Positions 52,308-62,804 are shown, numbered from the stretch's first letter. The stretch: DNA of 64,000 nucleotides from Arcticibacterium sp047623945 (GCA_047623945.1 JBLHOT010000001.1:1-64000), one strand, 5' to 3'. The notes: a model not told the origin generated them from the letters alone. Numbers and translations are program-made.

Positions 52308-54713
52308 TTAAATTTTAGGAAATTTAAGAGGATTAGACTCTCTCATTATGTTATAAACTACATCAAAAACATCGTCTTCGTTCGGCTTTGAGAAATAGTC
52401 ACCATCAGAGCCATACGGTGGCCTATGCTCTTTGGCGGAGATGGTTACTGCTTGGCCATCTAAGTATTTATAACCTCCTTGCTCTTCTATGACTTTTTGC
52501 ATCATGTAGGCAGAGGCTCCTCCAGGCATGTCTTCATCCGCAAAAATTATACGATTAGTCTTTTGTAAGGACTTTAATATATTTCCATCTCTATCGAAAG
52601 GAAGAAGTGTTTGTACGTCAATAACTTCCACTGAAATCTCCATAGTGGTAAGTTCTTTTGCAGCAGACAGCACAATAGCACACATAGAACCGTAAGTGAC
52701 TATGGTTACGTCATTTCCCACCAGCAACGTCTCTGTTTGCCCTAAAGGGACGCAGATTTCGTCTAGATTTCTCGGAAGCTTCTCTTTAAGGCGATAACTG
52801 TTCAGAGGTTCAATGACCAGTGCAGGGTCATCTCCTTTAATCAATGTGTTGTATAATCCGGCGGCTTGTACAAAATTTCTAGGTACACAAATATGCATTC
52901 CTCTTAAGGTGTGAATCATGGCCGCCATTGGTGAACCAGAGTGCCAAATACCTTCTAACCTATGCCCTCTAGTACGTACAATTAGGGGGGCCATTTGACG
53001 CCCAAAAGTACGGTAACGTAGGCATGCTAAGTCGTCAGTTAAGGTGGGAAGAGCATAGTAGATATAGTCTAAATATTGAATCTCTACGATGGGTTTTAAA
53101 CCACGCATGGCAGCTCCTACACCTTGACCTATGATAGTGGTTTCTCTGATGCCAGTATCATCCACTCTTAGCTTTCCGAATTTCTGTTGCAGGCCTGCAA
53201 AACCTTGATTTACATCTCCGATACTACCCACATCTTCACCAATGGCAAAAACTCTCTTATCTCTTTTAAGAAGTCCGTCAAAGAAGGTATTGATGATTTG
53301 GTGACCGCTCAATAGTTTTTGTTCTCCGCCATATTTAGCTTTTACTTCTTTAACGTTAAGGGGAGAAGTTTCAAATTCACTGTATAAATGAGTACTGAAG
53401 TTGTGAGCACCGTCTTTATTCATTTGAGCTAGAAAGGAAGAAAGGGCGGCGGTATTCTTTTCCTTTATGAGCATTCTTAAGGCCTTCTTTATGGTAGAAA
53501 CGGCATCTTTTTTGAGCCCCTGTCTATTAGACTGAAGCGACTTTTTAAGAGAGAGTATTTCAGCCTTTTTGGGGCCTATGGCTACACTATCCAGCAACTT
53601 TATGGCGGAGTTTATGTCTTTGTCATTGGCCGCCCTGAAAGCCTCCCAAGCATTTTTTTGGGCATTTTTCGCTGTTTCTTTTGCTCTTTGGTCTATCTGT
53701 TCTAGTTCCTCGGCTGAAGCTACTCCTTCTTCAAGAATCCAAGATTTAAATCTAGCATTGCAGTCATTTTCGTTTTCCCATTTAAGCCTTTCTTTTGACT
53801 TATACCTTTCATGCGATCCACTCGTAGAATGTCCTTGAGGTTGTGTAATCTGATAAACATGAAGCAAGCATGGCACATGCTCATCTCTAGCATATCTTGC
53901 GGCTTTTTGAAAAGCCCCTATGAGTTCTGGATAATTCCAGCCACGGGCTCTTATAATTTCTAATCCCGCCCCGTCATTATCTCTTTGAAAACCTGCTAAA
54001 GCTTTAGATATACTACTTTTTGTAGTTTGATATTCTGAGGGCACCGAAATGCCGTAACCGTCATCCCAAACAGCAAAAATGACAGGAACCTGTAAAACCC
54101 CTGCTGCATTAATGCTTTCAAAAAACATGCCTTGAGAAGTAGAGGCGTCTCCTATGGTAGCGAAACAAACTTCGTTGCCATTTTGAGAGAAGCCATCCAT
54201 ATCCCTTAATTCTGGGTTCTCCCTATACAATTTTGAGGCATATCCTATCCCCAAGCTTCTTGGGATTTGACCAGCCGTGGGAGAGACATCCATCACCTGA
54301 TTGTAGCCATCTGTCTGCCTTAACCATTGTCCTTTATCATCTAGCCACGGATTTGAAAAATGGCCATTCATTGATCTTCCGGCAGAAGAGATATCATGAT
54401 TTATGTCTGCGTGGGCATAGAGCTGAGCAAAAAGCTGAGTCCAGGTCATTGCTCCTACGGCCGCCACAAAAGTTTGATCTCTGTAATACCCTGAACGAAA
54501 ATCGCCTTTACGAAACACTTTAGCCATGGCAAGCTGAGCAAGCTCCTTGCCGTCTCCAAATATGCCAAACTTCGCCCTACCTGTAAACACTTCCTTTCGT
54601 CCTAAAAGACTGACCTCCCTGCTTTCAACAGCTAAGCGGTAGTCATTAAGTATTTCTTTTTTATCAATAATGAATTTTTCTGAAATGGAAGTTTGCGTAG
54701 GGTATTCGCTCAT
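52308..54713 (-). CDS. Fused E1 alpha/beta subunit of a branched-chain or related 2-oxoacid dehydrogenase
   Basis: 801 residues. The alpha half (about 1-400) has the thiamine diphosphate motif in GDASTSQGMFFESINAAG and DDGYGIS. A linker of about 60 residues leads to the beta half (460-801) with GEDVGSIGDVNQGF, ETTIIGQGVGAAM and PYGSDGDYF. It decarboxylates 2-oxoacids and passes the acyl group to E2. The subunits are separate in most bacteria; the fusion occurs in Bacteroidota. It is monocistronic, and E2/E3 genes are not nearby. Confidence 0.9.
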   Translation of the reverse strand: MSEYPTQTSISEKFIIDKKEILNDYRLAVESREVSLLGRKEVFTGRAKFGIFGDGKELAQLAMAKVFRKGDFRSGYYRDQTFVAAVGAMTWTQLFAQLYAHADINHDISSAGRSMNGHFSNPWLDDKGQWLRQTDGYNQVMDVSPTAGQIPRSLGIGYASKLYRENPELRDMDGFSQNGNEVCFATIGDASTSQGMFFESINAAGVLQVPVIFAVWDDGYGISVPSEYQTTKSSISKALAGFQRDNDGAGLEIIRARGWNYPELIGAFQKAARYARDEHVPCLLHVYQITQPQGHSTSGSHERYKSKERLKWENENDCNARFKSWILEEGVASAEELEQIDQRAKETAKNAQKNAWEAFRAANDKDINSAIKLLDSVAIGPKKAEILSLKKSLQSNRQGLKKDAVSTIKKALRMLIKEKNTAALSSFLAQMNKDGAHNFSTHLYSEFETSPLNVKEVKAKYGGEQKLLSGHQIINTFFDGLLKRDKRVFAIGEDVGSIGDVNQGFAGLQQKFGKLRVDDTGIRETTIIGQGVGAAMRGLKPIVEIQYLDYIYYALPTLTDDLACLRYRTFGRQMAPLIVRTRGHRLEGIWHSGSPMAAMIHTLRGMHICVPRNFVQAAGLYNTLIKGDDPALVIEPLNSYRLKEKLPRNLDEICVPLGQTETLLVGNDVTIVTYGSMCAIVLSAAKELTTMEISVEVIDVQTLLPFDRDGNILKSLQKTNRIIFADEDMPGGASAYMMQKVIEEQGGYKYLDGQAVTISAKEHRPPYGSDGDYFSKPNEDDVFDVVYNIMRESNPLKFPKI

Positions 54714-54941
54714 TCGTTATTTGTTAAAGTATGTGCATGCAAAAAGGGGGTAGCATGAACATTGCTTGATGAAATTACGGCAAGTTACCATATTTCCTTT
54801 ATTTATCAATTTCGTTACGACTCCTCTTGTCATCTATGATATCTTGTTAACGGGCTGTTAAGGATTTGTAAATAGCTGTGTTTTGGGTGTTAATTTGTAT
54901 TGAATTCTATTAAATAGATTAGTTATTAAACTCAAACGAAA

Positions 54942-55331
54942 ATGAAATCGATGAAAAAAGTATTATTTACGATTATAGCCCTAATGGCTTTTGCAGTATC
55001 TTCTAATGCACAGGGTGTATTGAAATTTGAGACAGAGAAGCACGACTTTGGAACATTGGCTGAGGGCCCTGTAGCCCGTTACTCCTTTGCTGTAACCAAT
55101 ACAGGAACTGCTCCTGTTGTGATTTCAAGAGCTATGGCTTCTTGTGGATGTACTACACCAGAGTGGAGTACAGACCCAATCTTACCAGGTGCAACAAGTG
55201 AAATTAAAGTAGGTTATAACACTTCTGGTCGTCCTGGAAACTTCAATAAAACAATTACGGTAACGAGTAATTCAGAGAACTCATCCATTATCCTAAAGAT
55301 AAATGGTTCTGTGACGCCGAAGTCTAAGTAA
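54942..55331 (+). CDS. DUF1573 (Ig-like) secreted protein
   Basis: 129 residues. The signal peptide is MKKVLFTIIALMAFAVSSNA (a start four codons later at 54951 is also possible), then one DUF1573 domain with FGTLAEGPVARYSFAVTNTG, SCGCTTPEWS and NTSGRPGNFNKTITVTSN. It is periplasmic or surface-exposed; function is unknown. Such proteins are very common in Bacteroidota. A terminator follows. Confidence 0.88.
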   Translation: MKSMKKVLFTIIALMAFAVSSNAQGVLKFETEKHDFGTLAEGPVARYSFAVTNTGTAPVVISRAMASCGCTTPEWSTDPILPGATSEIKVGYNTSGRPGNFNKTITVTSNSENSSIILKINGSVTPKSK

Positions 55332-55349
55332 GACTATCAAGTACTTAAA

Positions 55350-55383
55350 GAAAAGGATTATCCAGGCGGGTAATTCTTTTTTT
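55350..55383 (+). terminator. Terminator after the DUF1573 gene
   Basis: Stem GGATTATCC with GGGTAATTC (two G-U pairs), four-base loop and seven T. Confidence 0.75.
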
Positions 55384-55416
55384 ATGCACTTTTGTTAACG
55401 GAAATACTGAAATCAG

Positions 55417-55854
55417 GTGATGGAAGAAATAAATAAGTCTTTTTATAAAGCTGGGCTAAATGTGCAATGGGGCGATATGGATGCGGCAAGGCATGTTAAT
55501 AATATCATGTACTTACGTTATTCTGAATCTGCTAGGATAGGATTTTATGAGAAATTAAAAATCGTAGATCTAGATTTTGGCGACTTAAGTATCATTCTAG
55601 CTTGGCAAGATTGCAAATATATTTTCCCATTAACTTTTCCGGATACCGTTCTGATGACCTATGATATTATAGAAATTCGTCCTGACAGATTGATTGGAGA
55701 ATGTAAAATGTACTCTGAAAAACACCAACGGATTTCAGCTATCTCAAAAAGCACAGTCATGGCATATAGCTATAAAGAACTGGGCAAAGTGTCTATTCCA
55801 GAGGAATGGAAAAATGCCCTTACCAATATTTATGGCAAGGGCATTTTGACGTGA
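55417..55854 (+). CDS. Acyl-CoA thioesterase, 4-hydroxybenzoyl-CoA (hotdog) type
   Basis: 145 residues. The opening VQWGDMDAARHVNNIMYLRYSE has the catalytic Asp and the long hotdog helix of YbgC/4HBT thioesterases. It hydrolyses acyl-CoA. It is convergent with an enoyl-CoA hydratase gene, the stops being three bases apart. Confidence 0.85.
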   Translation: MMEEINKSFYKAGLNVQWGDMDAARHVNNIMYLRYSESARIGFYEKLKIVDLDFGDLSIILAWQDCKYIFPLTFPDTVLMTYDIIEIRPDRLIGECKMYSEKHQRISAISKSTVMAYSYKELGKVSIPEEWKNALTNIYGKGILT

Positions 55855-55857
55855 TAG

Positions 55858-56634
55858 TTATTTTGATTGAAAATTGGCTTTTCGTTTTTCGATAAATGCA
55901 GTGGCCCCTTCTCTAAAGTCTGAGGTAGTAGATAAGAATTTGAAACTATCAATCTCCGTTTGATAGCCGTCTTTCCCCATTTCAAAAAAGGCGTTAACGC
56001 TTTCAATCACTTTGGAGATAGCTAAAGGGGCCTTTTTGGCTATTTTACTTAAAATTTCTTTGGCCTTGGTTATTTCCTTACCAGCTTCTACGACATGATT
56101 TGTCAATCCTAGTTTTAAAGCCTCTTCCGCCCCAATCATGTCCGCGGTCATCATAAGTTCAAGGGCCTTTCCTTTGCCCACAAGCTGAGTTAATCTTTGT
56201 GTCCCGCCGTATCCAGGGATAAGACCCAAGGTCACTTCAGGAGTGCCAAAAAGGGCGTTTGAAGAAGCTACTCTGATATGGCAGGCCATAGCTAGTTCAC
56301 AGCCACCTCCTAAGGCATAACCATTTACAGCGGCTATCACTGGCAGGTGGCAGTTTTCGATGGCATTGAATATTCGATGTCCCATTTCTGGGCCAAACGA
56401 CTCTCCTTCTTTTATGTGTAGGAATTCAGTGATATCTGCTCCAGCCACAAAAGCCTTATCTCCGTCGCCAGTAATGATTATGCCAGTTAGATCTAGGGTT
56501 TTGACGTCAACACTGAAGAATTGATAGAGCTCTTTCATCAATGTTTGATTTAGGGCATTTAGAGCTTTTGGTCTCGATAGGGTAAGAATGGCTACTTTTT
56601 CCTCAATGGATACTTTTATGGTTTCAAAATTCAT
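55858..56634 (-). CDS. Enoyl-CoA hydratase
   Basis: 258-residue crotonase. The oxyanion loop is DKAFVAGADI and the two catalytic glutamates are in ALGGGCELAM and GTPEVTLGLIPGYGGTQRL, as in rat mitochondrial hydratase. It adds water to trans-2-enoyl-CoA in beta-oxidation. It is followed upstream by a second crotonase on the same strand, 27 bases away. Confidence 0.92.
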   Translation of the reverse strand: MNFETIKVSIEEKVAILTLSRPKALNALNQTLMKELYQFFSVDVKTLDLTGIIITGDGDKAFVAGADITEFLHIKEGESFGPEMGHRIFNAIENCHLPVIAAVNGYALGGGCELAMACHIRVASSNALFGTPEVTLGLIPGYGGTQRLTQLVGKGKALELMMTADMIGAEEALKLGLTNHVVEAGKEITKAKEILSKIAKKAPLAISKVIESVNAFFEMGKDGYQTEIDSFKFLSTTSDFREGATAFIEKRKANFQSK

Positions 56635-56661
56635 TGTTTATTATTTTAGAATGTGAGAAGA

Positions 56662-57474
56662 TTAGTTTTCAAAAACGGGCTTTCGTTTCTCCATAAAGGC
56701 TTGGAAAGCCTCCATTAAGTCATTTGATAAAAGCATGGAAGCATTCCAGGCCGTCATATAATTTAATGATTCATCTACCGAGTGATCTCTTTTATAGAGC
56801 AGCATTTCTTTAGTACCACGAATACAAAGAGGCGATTTACTAGCTATCGTTTGTGCCGTTTTCATAACGGCGGCATACATTTCTTCTTTGTTAGAAAAGC
56901 TTTTATTGGTGAGGCCTATTTGAGCTGCCTCTGGGCCCATTATATTTCTGCCTGTATAAGCCATTTCAGCGGCTATTCCTGGATGTATGATAGTGGGCAG
57001 GCGTTGCATGGTACCTATGTCGGCTACAAGCCCTAGGTCAATTTCTTTCACCGAAAAATAGGCGTCGTCTGTGGCATATCTTATATCGCATGATGTTATA
57101 ATATCCAAAGCTCCTCCAACACAAGCTTTATGAATAGCTGCCAGAACAGGTTTTCTGCATTTTTCTATGGATGTGATAATATCTTGGAGCTTAAAAATAA
57201 AGCCACGGAGCATTTCTCTTTTTCTCCCCTCACACGCTATAGAACCATATTTTTGAATGTCCATGAGAGTTTCAAGGTCTATTCCTGCACAGAAATTATC
57301 GCCCTCTCCGGAAAGAATGATAACTCTTGCCTCGGGTGTTTGGTCTAAAGTGTCAAAAATGTGCTTCATTTCTTCCCATGCTGGGTTATGAAGCGAGTTA
57401 GCTTTATGTGGTCTATTGAATTTTACTTCTGCTACATTGTCAGTAATACTGACTTTGAAGTGTTCGTAGTTCAT
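56662..57474 (-). CDS. Crotonase, delta(3,5)-delta(2,4)-dienoyl-CoA isomerase type
   Basis: 270 residues. It resembles ECH1: FCAGIDLETLM, then KEIDLGLVADIGTMQRLP, which contains the Glu and the Asp eight residues later that the isomerase uses (E196 and D204 in rat). A late SVDESLNYMTAWNASML is typical of that enzyme. The usual hydratase Glu (ALGGGCE) is replaced by VGGALD. It would shift double bonds of unsaturated fatty acids during degradation. It is operonic with the hydratase. Confidence 0.85.
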   Translation of the reverse strand: MNYEHFKVSITDNVAEVKFNRPHKANSLHNPAWEEMKHIFDTLDQTPEARVIILSGEGDNFCAGIDLETLMDIQKYGSIACEGRKREMLRGFIFKLQDIITSIEKCRKPVLAAIHKACVGGALDIITSCDIRYATDDAYFSVKEIDLGLVADIGTMQRLPTIIHPGIAAEMAYTGRNIMGPEAAQIGLTNKSFSNKEEMYAAVMKTAQTIASKSPLCIRGTKEMLLYKRDHSVDESLNYMTAWNASMLLSNDLMEAFQAFMEKRKPVFEN

Positions 57475-57647
57475 GTTGTTGATGTTTTATTGTGAAACAA
57501 ATATATTTCTAATGATTTAAAATCTCTTTGTTTAAAGAAACTCTTATGAACGGTAGTCTCTAATAGTGTGCTAGTCAGGACTCCAAGAGCGTGGAAGTTC
57601 ATTAAGATTTAATTGATCAAAAAAACTTGAAATATTATCACTAAAAG

Positions 57648-57679
57648 TTTGCCCAATTTCATAGAAGGCTATACTTTTG
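57648..57679 (+). promoter_or_regulatory. Promoter of tRNA-Asn
   Basis: TTTG at 57648-57651 and TACTTTTG at 57672-57679 with a 20-base spacer, a full match to the Bacteroidota promoter consensus. It lies 28 bases before the tRNA. Confidence 0.85.
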
Positions 57680-57707
57680 CATCTCCATTTCGGAAACGAA
57701 ATAAGTT

Positions 57708-57781
57708 TCCTCCTTAGCTCAGCTGGTTAGAGCATCTGACTGTTAATCAGAGGGTCCTTGGTTCGAGTCCAAGAGGAGGAG
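57708..57781 (+). tRNA. tRNA-Asn (GTT anticodon)
   Basis: A full 74-base cloverleaf: seven-base-pair acceptor stem TCCTCCT/AGGAGGA, anticodon loop CTGTTAA in a TCTGA/TCAGA stem, T loop TTCGAGT and discriminator G. CCA is not encoded. Confidence 0.96.
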
Positions 57782-57791
57782 CAAAACTCGA

Positions 57792-57828
57792 AAAAAACCT
57801 CATTTCATTACTTGAAATGGGGTTTTTT
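57792..57828 (+). terminator. Terminator of tRNA-Asn
   Basis: Stem of sixteen pairs (57792-57807 with 57813-57828, one G-U) ending in a T run. Confidence 0.9.
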
Positions 57829-57835
57829 ATTTCCT

Positions 57836-58212
57836 GACCTACAATTAGTGTCTTTTTCAGGGAATTCATGATATTTTAGTGACGTAATAAAAAGTGCCTC
57901 CAAAGGAATTGCGAAAAGCAGGAGCAAAAAGCAGCAGAAATACACCTTTTGATTTAATCTTAGTTTTCTTCATGAAAGTGAAGAAAATAATATCCCAGTT
58001 TTTACTTTATGCGAGAAGCTAAGGGTTTTAACACTTTTTGGAATTAATCGAAAAAAGGATGGAGTGAATTTAATCTATAAGTATGTTTTTATTTGGTTCC
58101 TCAAAACTTCCCAATTATAGACGATAAGGGGAATAAAGTCTACATATTAGGGTGCTTATCGTTATGGCATCATTATTTATGCGACGGTATATAACAAAAA
58201 ACAAAAAGTTGT
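57836..58212. other. Intergenic stretch downstream of tRNA-Asn
   Basis: No gene is convincing. One feature is an eight-base inverted repeat (ACGATAAG at 58121-58128 with its complement at 58155-58162). Short frames have no recognisable motif. No integrase or tRNA-end repeat is visible. Confidence 0.5.
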
Positions 58213-59667
58213 ATGAAGAACAGCATAAAATTAATCGCTATTTTATTTATCTCTGCCTTGTGTATATTCCAGTGAAAGGAGGCCAGTCGTTTAGGTTTTA
58301 CTACGGCCATGCCACCTCGGGAAACTTATTATAACCAAAACCTACCAATTCCTAAGGGCTATTACGCTAATGACGTTTTAGAACATAAAGACCCAATTGA
58401 AATTGAGATGGCCTTAATTAATGGCATTTCTAACTCTGCAGTTTCCGCCGGATCGGAAATAGATGAAGGTAAAGATGAACTCTCTATTGCAGAAGCTTTA
58501 AAAGATTACAGCTCAGCTTTTATAGGTAAATGGCACCTTGGTGGCTTTGGTGCTAAAGGCTATCAACCCGCCGACCAGGGCTTTGAACCTTTGGCTTGGT
58601 ATGATGCGGGAGGTTCGGGTTATTTCAACTGGAAAAAAAACTGGGATAATAAATCAAAAACTCGCTTTCCTAAAATGCCTCAAGAGCATTTAGAAATAGG
58701 AAACTCTGGGGAAATTACAAATGAGGAATACTTAACAGACGATTTGACGATTCAAGCTTTGAATTACATTGAGAAAAGGGCTAAAATCAAGGCTCAGCCT
58801 TTCTTTCTTTATTTTTCCCATTTCGCAGTACATGCTCCTTATCAAGGAAAGAGAGAGGAAGTAGATTATTTCACAAACAAGCCTACAAAAGGATGGAATG
58901 GTCATAAAGACCCTGTTTATGCTTCCATGATGGCAAGTATGGACCGCTCCATTGGTTTGATTCTTAAGAAACTGGAAGAAACCGGTTTGGAAGAAAACAC
59001 TCTCGTTGTTTTTATGTCCGACAACGGTGGAATAGACGCTGAAATTACTCCTAATGGCAGAGGCACCGAAAACAGTCCTTTTTTAGGTGGAAAAGCTTGC
59101 TTAACCGAAGGAGGTATTCGTGTGCCACTTGTTTTCAGATGGAAGGGGAAAATCAAACAAGGTAAATGGGTAGATGTGCCCGTAGACTGCACAGATATCT
59201 ACCCTACTTTATTAGAAGCAGCCGGATACGATTCCAAAGCCATTGCTAAAACTAACGATCTTGATGGGCAAAGTATCTTCACTCTACTTTCTGATGTTCA
59301 AAACACAGAAAAAAGCTATAACAAGGAAACCCACTATTGGCATTACCCTTTTAATGTAATCTATAATAGCCCATACGAGCCGCTAGCACTTACCCCCCAT
59401 TCCGCTATGCGAGAGGGTGATTACAAGTTAATATTTGATTGGTATGGCAGATTGCATCTCTATAATATTGAGGAAGACCCTTTTGAGAAAAATGACTTGG
59501 CTTTACAGATGACTGGTTTAAGGGATAATATGTTTAAAAAGTTGATGGATTGGATAACAATAAATGTAGATAAAAGGTATTGGCCTACCCTTAACCCTGG
59601 TTATAATCCCCAAAAAGAATCTAGAGACGTTCCTTTTAATAATATGTTTTCTTCATACATAAAGTAG
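58213..59667 (+). pseudogene. Decayed sulfatase gene: catalytic N-terminal part deleted
   Basis: The ATG at 58213 starts a normal signal peptide (MKNSIKLIAILFISALCIF), then reads TGA at 58273-58275, and continues in the same frame into SRLGFTTAMPPRETYYNQN and a long sulfatase body (GKWHLGGFGAKGYQPADQGF, MSDNGGI, LNPGYNPQ) to 59667. The CxPxR formylglycine motif and the preceding metal-binding aspartates, normally about 13 or more residues before SRLG, are missing. About 60-70 codons are therefore lost, with a stop at or near the junction. The remaining frame is still open from 58309 for 452 codons, so the damage looks recent. Confidence 0.85.
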
Positions 59668-59718
59668 CCCTCGTAACATATGAATTCATTCCAGAATAAA
59701 TCAATTGGACTTTATCAA

Positions 59719-61236
59719 ATGAGTAACATCGTTAAACCTTTATTCATGGCTTTTGCCCTGTTTTCATTTACTTCTTGTAAGGAAACTAGCAATGAGAAAA
59801 ATGAAGCCGCTGAGCTAAAAGAAAAACCCCACCCTAATGTACTATTTATTGCTGTGGATGACTTAAATAACATGCTGGGTGTTCTTGATCGTTATTCTGG
59901 GACAAAAATGCCTAACATAGATCGTTTGGCATCAAGGGGTGTTGCTTTTTCGGATGCACATTGTCAAGCTCCTTTGTGTGGCCCTTCTAGAGCGTCACTA
60001 ATGACAGGATTACGACCTTCTACCACAGGTATCTATGGAATGATCGATGATAACAAAATTCGTTCAGAAAATCCTGCGACTAAGGAAATTATAATGCTTC
60101 CAGAGTATTTTAGAAACAATGGATATCATACGATGGGTATTGGTAAGTTGTTTCATCGCCATGCTCCGGATGATGTTTTTGATGAATCTGGTGGTAGGGT
60201 TAAAGGTTTTGGGCCATTACCCGCAGAACGCTTTGTCTGGGACGGCTATGGCACTTCTGATAGAAAAAAATATGGACGAACTAGTACTGACTGGGGTGCA
60301 TTCCCTGTAGTGGATTCACTAATGCCCGATCATCAATCTGTAGATTGGGCAAAGAACCGACTTAATAGAAAATACGATAAGCCCTTTTTTATGGGTGTCG
60401 GCTTTTTAAGAGTGCACGTTCCATTATATGTTCCTCAAAAATGGTTTGATATGCATCCTTTGGATAGTATTAAAACTAGGCCTTACAGAGCCGATGATTT
60501 AGACGACGTTCCACCAGTGGCATTACAAATTAATGATTTGCCTATGATGCCCTCCACGGATTGGGCTATTGAAAGTGGCGAATGGCCAAAAATCATTCAA
60601 GCTTATTTAGCATGTATCAGTTTTGTGGATTATGAAATAGGCAGGCTTTTAGATGCTCTTGAAAGCAGTGAATATGCAGATAATACGGTCATTGTCTTAT
60701 GGTCTGATCACGGCTATCGTTTGGGCGAAAAAGGCACTTTTGCCAAACACGCCCTTTGGAATGCAGCTACAAAAACGCCGTTGCTGTTCGCTGCACCTCA
60801 GCTCCCGCAAGGAGTCGTAATTGACAAACCTGCCGAGTTACTTTCTATTTATCCTACTCTTTTGGAACTATGTGGACTCACGGCCTATGACAGAAACGAG
60901 GGCAAAAGTCTAGTGCCCTTAATGCAAAACAAGGATAAAGAAGAAAGCCATGTTGCTATAACAACGTTTGGTATGAACAACCATGCGGTGAAGTCTGAAC
61001 GTTTCAGATATATTCGATATGAAGATGGAAAAGAAGAACTCTATGACCATAGCAATGACCCGAATGAGTTTACAAATCAATCAGAAAATCCTGATTATGA
61101 GGATGACATAAATACCATGAAAAAGTATCTGCCAAAAACGAATGCGATATGGGATCCTAATTCTTCCTATACTTTTCAGCCCTATTTTGTGGAGCAAAAG
61201 GCAAGAACGAGTGGATTCGATGGAAGGCCTTTATAA
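59719..61236 (+). CDS. Iduronate-2-sulfatase-like sulfatase, lipoprotein
   Basis: 505 residues from the chosen start at 59719, where a lipoprotein signal (MSNIVKPLFMAFALFSFTSC) begins; an in-frame ATG at 59680 would add 13 residues. Ca2+ ligands are in IAVDDLNN. The intact formylglycine motif is PLCGPSRASLMTG with C87. GIGKLFHRH and LWSDHGYRLGEKGTFAKHALW are typical of the iduronate-2-sulfatase branch. It removes sulfate from a polysaccharide. It is 51 bases after the decayed sulfatase and upstream of a GH5 gene. Confidence 0.88.
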   Translation: MSNIVKPLFMAFALFSFTSCKETSNEKNEAAELKEKPHPNVLFIAVDDLNNMLGVLDRYSGTKMPNIDRLASRGVAFSDAHCQAPLCGPSRASLMTGLRPSTTGIYGMIDDNKIRSENPATKEIIMLPEYFRNNGYHTMGIGKLFHRHAPDDVFDESGGRVKGFGPLPAERFVWDGYGTSDRKKYGRTSTDWGAFPVVDSLMPDHQSVDWAKNRLNRKYDKPFFMGVGFLRVHVPLYVPQKWFDMHPLDSIKTRPYRADDLDDVPPVALQINDLPMMPSTDWAIESGEWPKIIQAYLACISFVDYEIGRLLDALESSEYADNTVIVLWSDHGYRLGEKGTFAKHALWNAATKTPLLFAAPQLPQGVVIDKPAELLSIYPTLLELCGLTAYDRNEGKSLVPLMQNKDKEESHVAITTFGMNNHAVKSERFRYIRYEDGKEELYDHSNDPNEFTNQSENPDYEDDINTMKKYLPKTNAIWDPNSSYTFQPYFVEQKARTSGFDGRPL

Positions 61237-61338
61237 TCCAATGGAGCACCGTAATAAATACGCCGTATTACCTTCTCAATAGTCAGCCTGTTCAACAACT
61301 TTCTTAAAATATTATTTTATATCGATAGTACGCCAAAT

Positions 61339-62776
61339 ATGGATATCCTTGATAAAATTAATCTTCTCTCAAAATCCGTGAAATTTCAAGTTACTTTCAG
61401 CCTGTGTTTTGCCTTAACCAGCGTATGTTTCGCACAAATCAAACATGGACTTAGAGATGAATCTGGTCGTCACATTATCCCCAGAGGCTTTGTTATAAAT
61501 ACCAATGATTATGGGGGAGAGGTGTTCTTTGATAGCGATGACTATGTCAGAATGGTCCGCTTAGGAGCGAATGCTCAGGTTATTCGCTTGGAGCTTGGTA
61601 AACTGAGTACTTTTCCTGGTGGTAAGTTAGATGCTAACTATCTTTTAAAACTAGATTCCTTAGTGGCGATGGGTAGAAAGACAGGGATGAAAACAGTGTT
61701 TAAAATGACCGTCTATGGCGTGGATAAGTTTATTTGGGAGGATTTTTGGCAAAATAATAACAATGAACATCAGACTTATATTGAAGCTTGGAAAGTCATT
61801 TGGAACAGATACACTAATGACAAATCTGTTTTAGGATATGACATTGTAAACGAGCCTAGAAAACTGACCATGGATATTTCCTATACGGCTCTCACAGGAA
61901 AGTATCTCCTTCCACTTTATCAAAAAATCATTGACGAAAGCCAAAACATAAATGCGGATAAGAGGATCCTCATTCAGTCTATTTTTCATGAATAAAGGGG
62001 AAGGCATTGAAAATAATCAGTATGCGGAAATTACATTTCCTATAAACAGAAAAAATGTATTATTTGCTCCGCATATTTATCAAAACAAGCTAGATTTTAT
62101 CAAGCTAATCATGGACCGGTTCGATAAAGAATCAGACTTGCTTAATGCCCCAATTTTCATAGGCGAGTGGGGATTTCCCACTTTTGCCTCAACAGATACA
62201 ACGATATCGGGTAGAAATGGACAATCAGAGTATAGAGAATTCTACATACGAACAGCCGAAGTCTTTGACCAAATGGGTGTAGGCAGTATTAAAGCATGGT
62301 TCTTGGGTAATCGGAGCATGCAAAACTTTCTTCCCGGAGGGCCTTCCACATGGTCAATTTTCAGCGACAATAAAGATGATGGTACGGTCGAGAGAAAATA
62401 TATCACTGATATAATAGCACGGCCATTTCCGCAGACTGTTGCCGGAGATATCCACTCATTTATGTTTAACCATGCCACACGAAGTTTGGATTTGGTCATA
62501 AATCCAGATAATACTAAGGGGACTTCAAAGATTTTTATTGGAGCCAACAGACACTACCCTGATGGTTTTTCAATTCTTATTGACGAGGATATAGTTTTAT
62601 TTCACAATCCTCTGAAAAATGTAGGACTTGAAGTCTACAAATCTCCAATAGGTATAGATCCGCAAGATTTCATTTGGGAAGAAAACAGTCAAAAAGTGAT
62701 TATCTTAAAGTGGCCAGAAAACAGGAATAGTTTAAATGTTAGAATCGTCCCTGGTATTCGGGATTTTGAAGAATAA
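61339..62776 (+). pseudogene. GH5-family glycosidase gene with a single-base frameshift
   Basis: Signal peptide at the N-terminus, then HGLRDESGRHIIPRGFV as in endoglycoceramidase-like GH5 enzymes, and the acid/base Glu in YDIVNEPRKL. The frame ends at 61995. The rest of the protein, including LFAPHIY and the nucleophile region IFIGEWGFPTF, is in another frame running to 62776. Removing one T from the five-T run at 61982-61986 joins the two as QSIFMNKGEGI. Without that, each half lacks one catalytic Glu. A sequencing error or slippage is possible. Confidence 0.82.
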
Positions 62777-62804
62777 AAAGACCAAATGTAAACCCACTAA
62801 CAAA

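Noticed and set aside
58152..58334. 60-codon open frame before the sulfatase
   Set aside because: It overlaps the sulfatase signal peptide in another frame and has no recognisable content.
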